A stretch of 64,000 nucleotides of DNA from Scatophagus argus (taxonomy: Eukaryota > Chordata > Actinopteri > Scatophagidae): the NCBI RefSeq assembly GCF_020382885.2, contig NC_058497.1:21506330-21570329 (forward strand). Direction: 5' to 3'. Numbering within the stretch: the first letter of the stretch is position 1; each line of letters starts with the position of its first letter. Below, piece by piece: positions 63,971 through 64,000 of the stretch. The notes under the pieces were generated by a model. It did no database searches and was not told the DNA's origin. It saw only the letters and a list, made by a program, of their open reading frames with translations. The position numbers were made by a program, and so were the translations under genes.

Positions 63971-64000
63971 GACATCCAGAGCACTCAGCATTACAGGTTA

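Larger units (their letters stand above)
58556..64000. other. repeat-rich intergenic or intronic region
   Basis: No recognised coding sequence. It holds two copies of a fish retroposon terminus with TTTATTGATCC (62200 and 62810), an inverted SINE copy (about 63053-63305) and a 16-A run at 63955-63970. The small frames at 63559-63805 (+) and 63721-63984 (-) overlap each other and match nothing I recognise. If the candidate exon at 58481 is real, part of this is its intron. Confidence 0.5.

Noticed and set aside
63559..63984. Two opposing frames at the right end of the window
   Set aside because: Neither resembles a known protein; they overlap each other and lie next to repeats and a poly(A) run, so coding is not supported.

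Overview
The window is vertebrate nuclear DNA: multi-exon genes with GT-AG introns, long AT-rich introns and dispersed Tc1, SINE and LINE relics. Protein matches and repeat types point to a ray-finned (teleost) fish, probably a percomorph; this is inference. I found no rRNA, tRNA gene, CRISPR array or bacterial-type operon. Gene identities come from protein families known to me. Exon limits were read by hand and checked for reading-frame continuity. Layout, part 1 (1-24.4 kb, + strand): the 3' half of frem2, a giant Fraser-complex basement-membrane protein. There are 21 exons covering the end of Calx-beta 1, Calx-beta 2-5, the long C-terminal ectodomain, a furin-type site, one transmembrane helix and a PDZ-ligand tail; the gene starts upstream of the window. 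Its 3' UTR runs toward the 3' end of a convergent gene. Part 2 (26.8-57.2 kb, - strand): three tandem genes in one orientation, transcribed right to left: arfip2 (57.2-52.3 kb, arfaptin-2), an FHDC-type formin (47.8-42.8 kb) and trim3 (32.05-26.8 kb, RING/B-box/filamin/NHL ubiquitin ligase). This repeats the order and orientation of human ARFIP1-FHDC1-TRIM2 on 4q31.3. The other human copy, TRIM3-ARFIP2 on 11p15.4, has no formin between them as far as I recall. The window therefore seems to preserve the full ancestral trio on the copy where mammals lost the formin. Part 3 (32.1-42.8 kb): a gene-poor gap with one promoter-like site near 40.95 kb (RFX X-box, YY1-like ATG context, CAG repeat). Part 4 (47.9-52.3 kb): the CpG-richer probable 5' end of the formin, a Tc1 transposase relic and a diverged local duplication. 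Part 5 (57.4-64 kb): a probable bidirectional promoter at the arfip2 5' end, two possible + strand exons of an unrecognised gene, then repeat-rich intergenic DNA. The four coding genes are not a pathway. Frem2 is an epidermal basement-membrane adhesion protein; the trio concerns cytoskeleton, Golgi/membrane traffic and ubiquitination. The trio's linkage reflects ancestry and possibly shared regulation.
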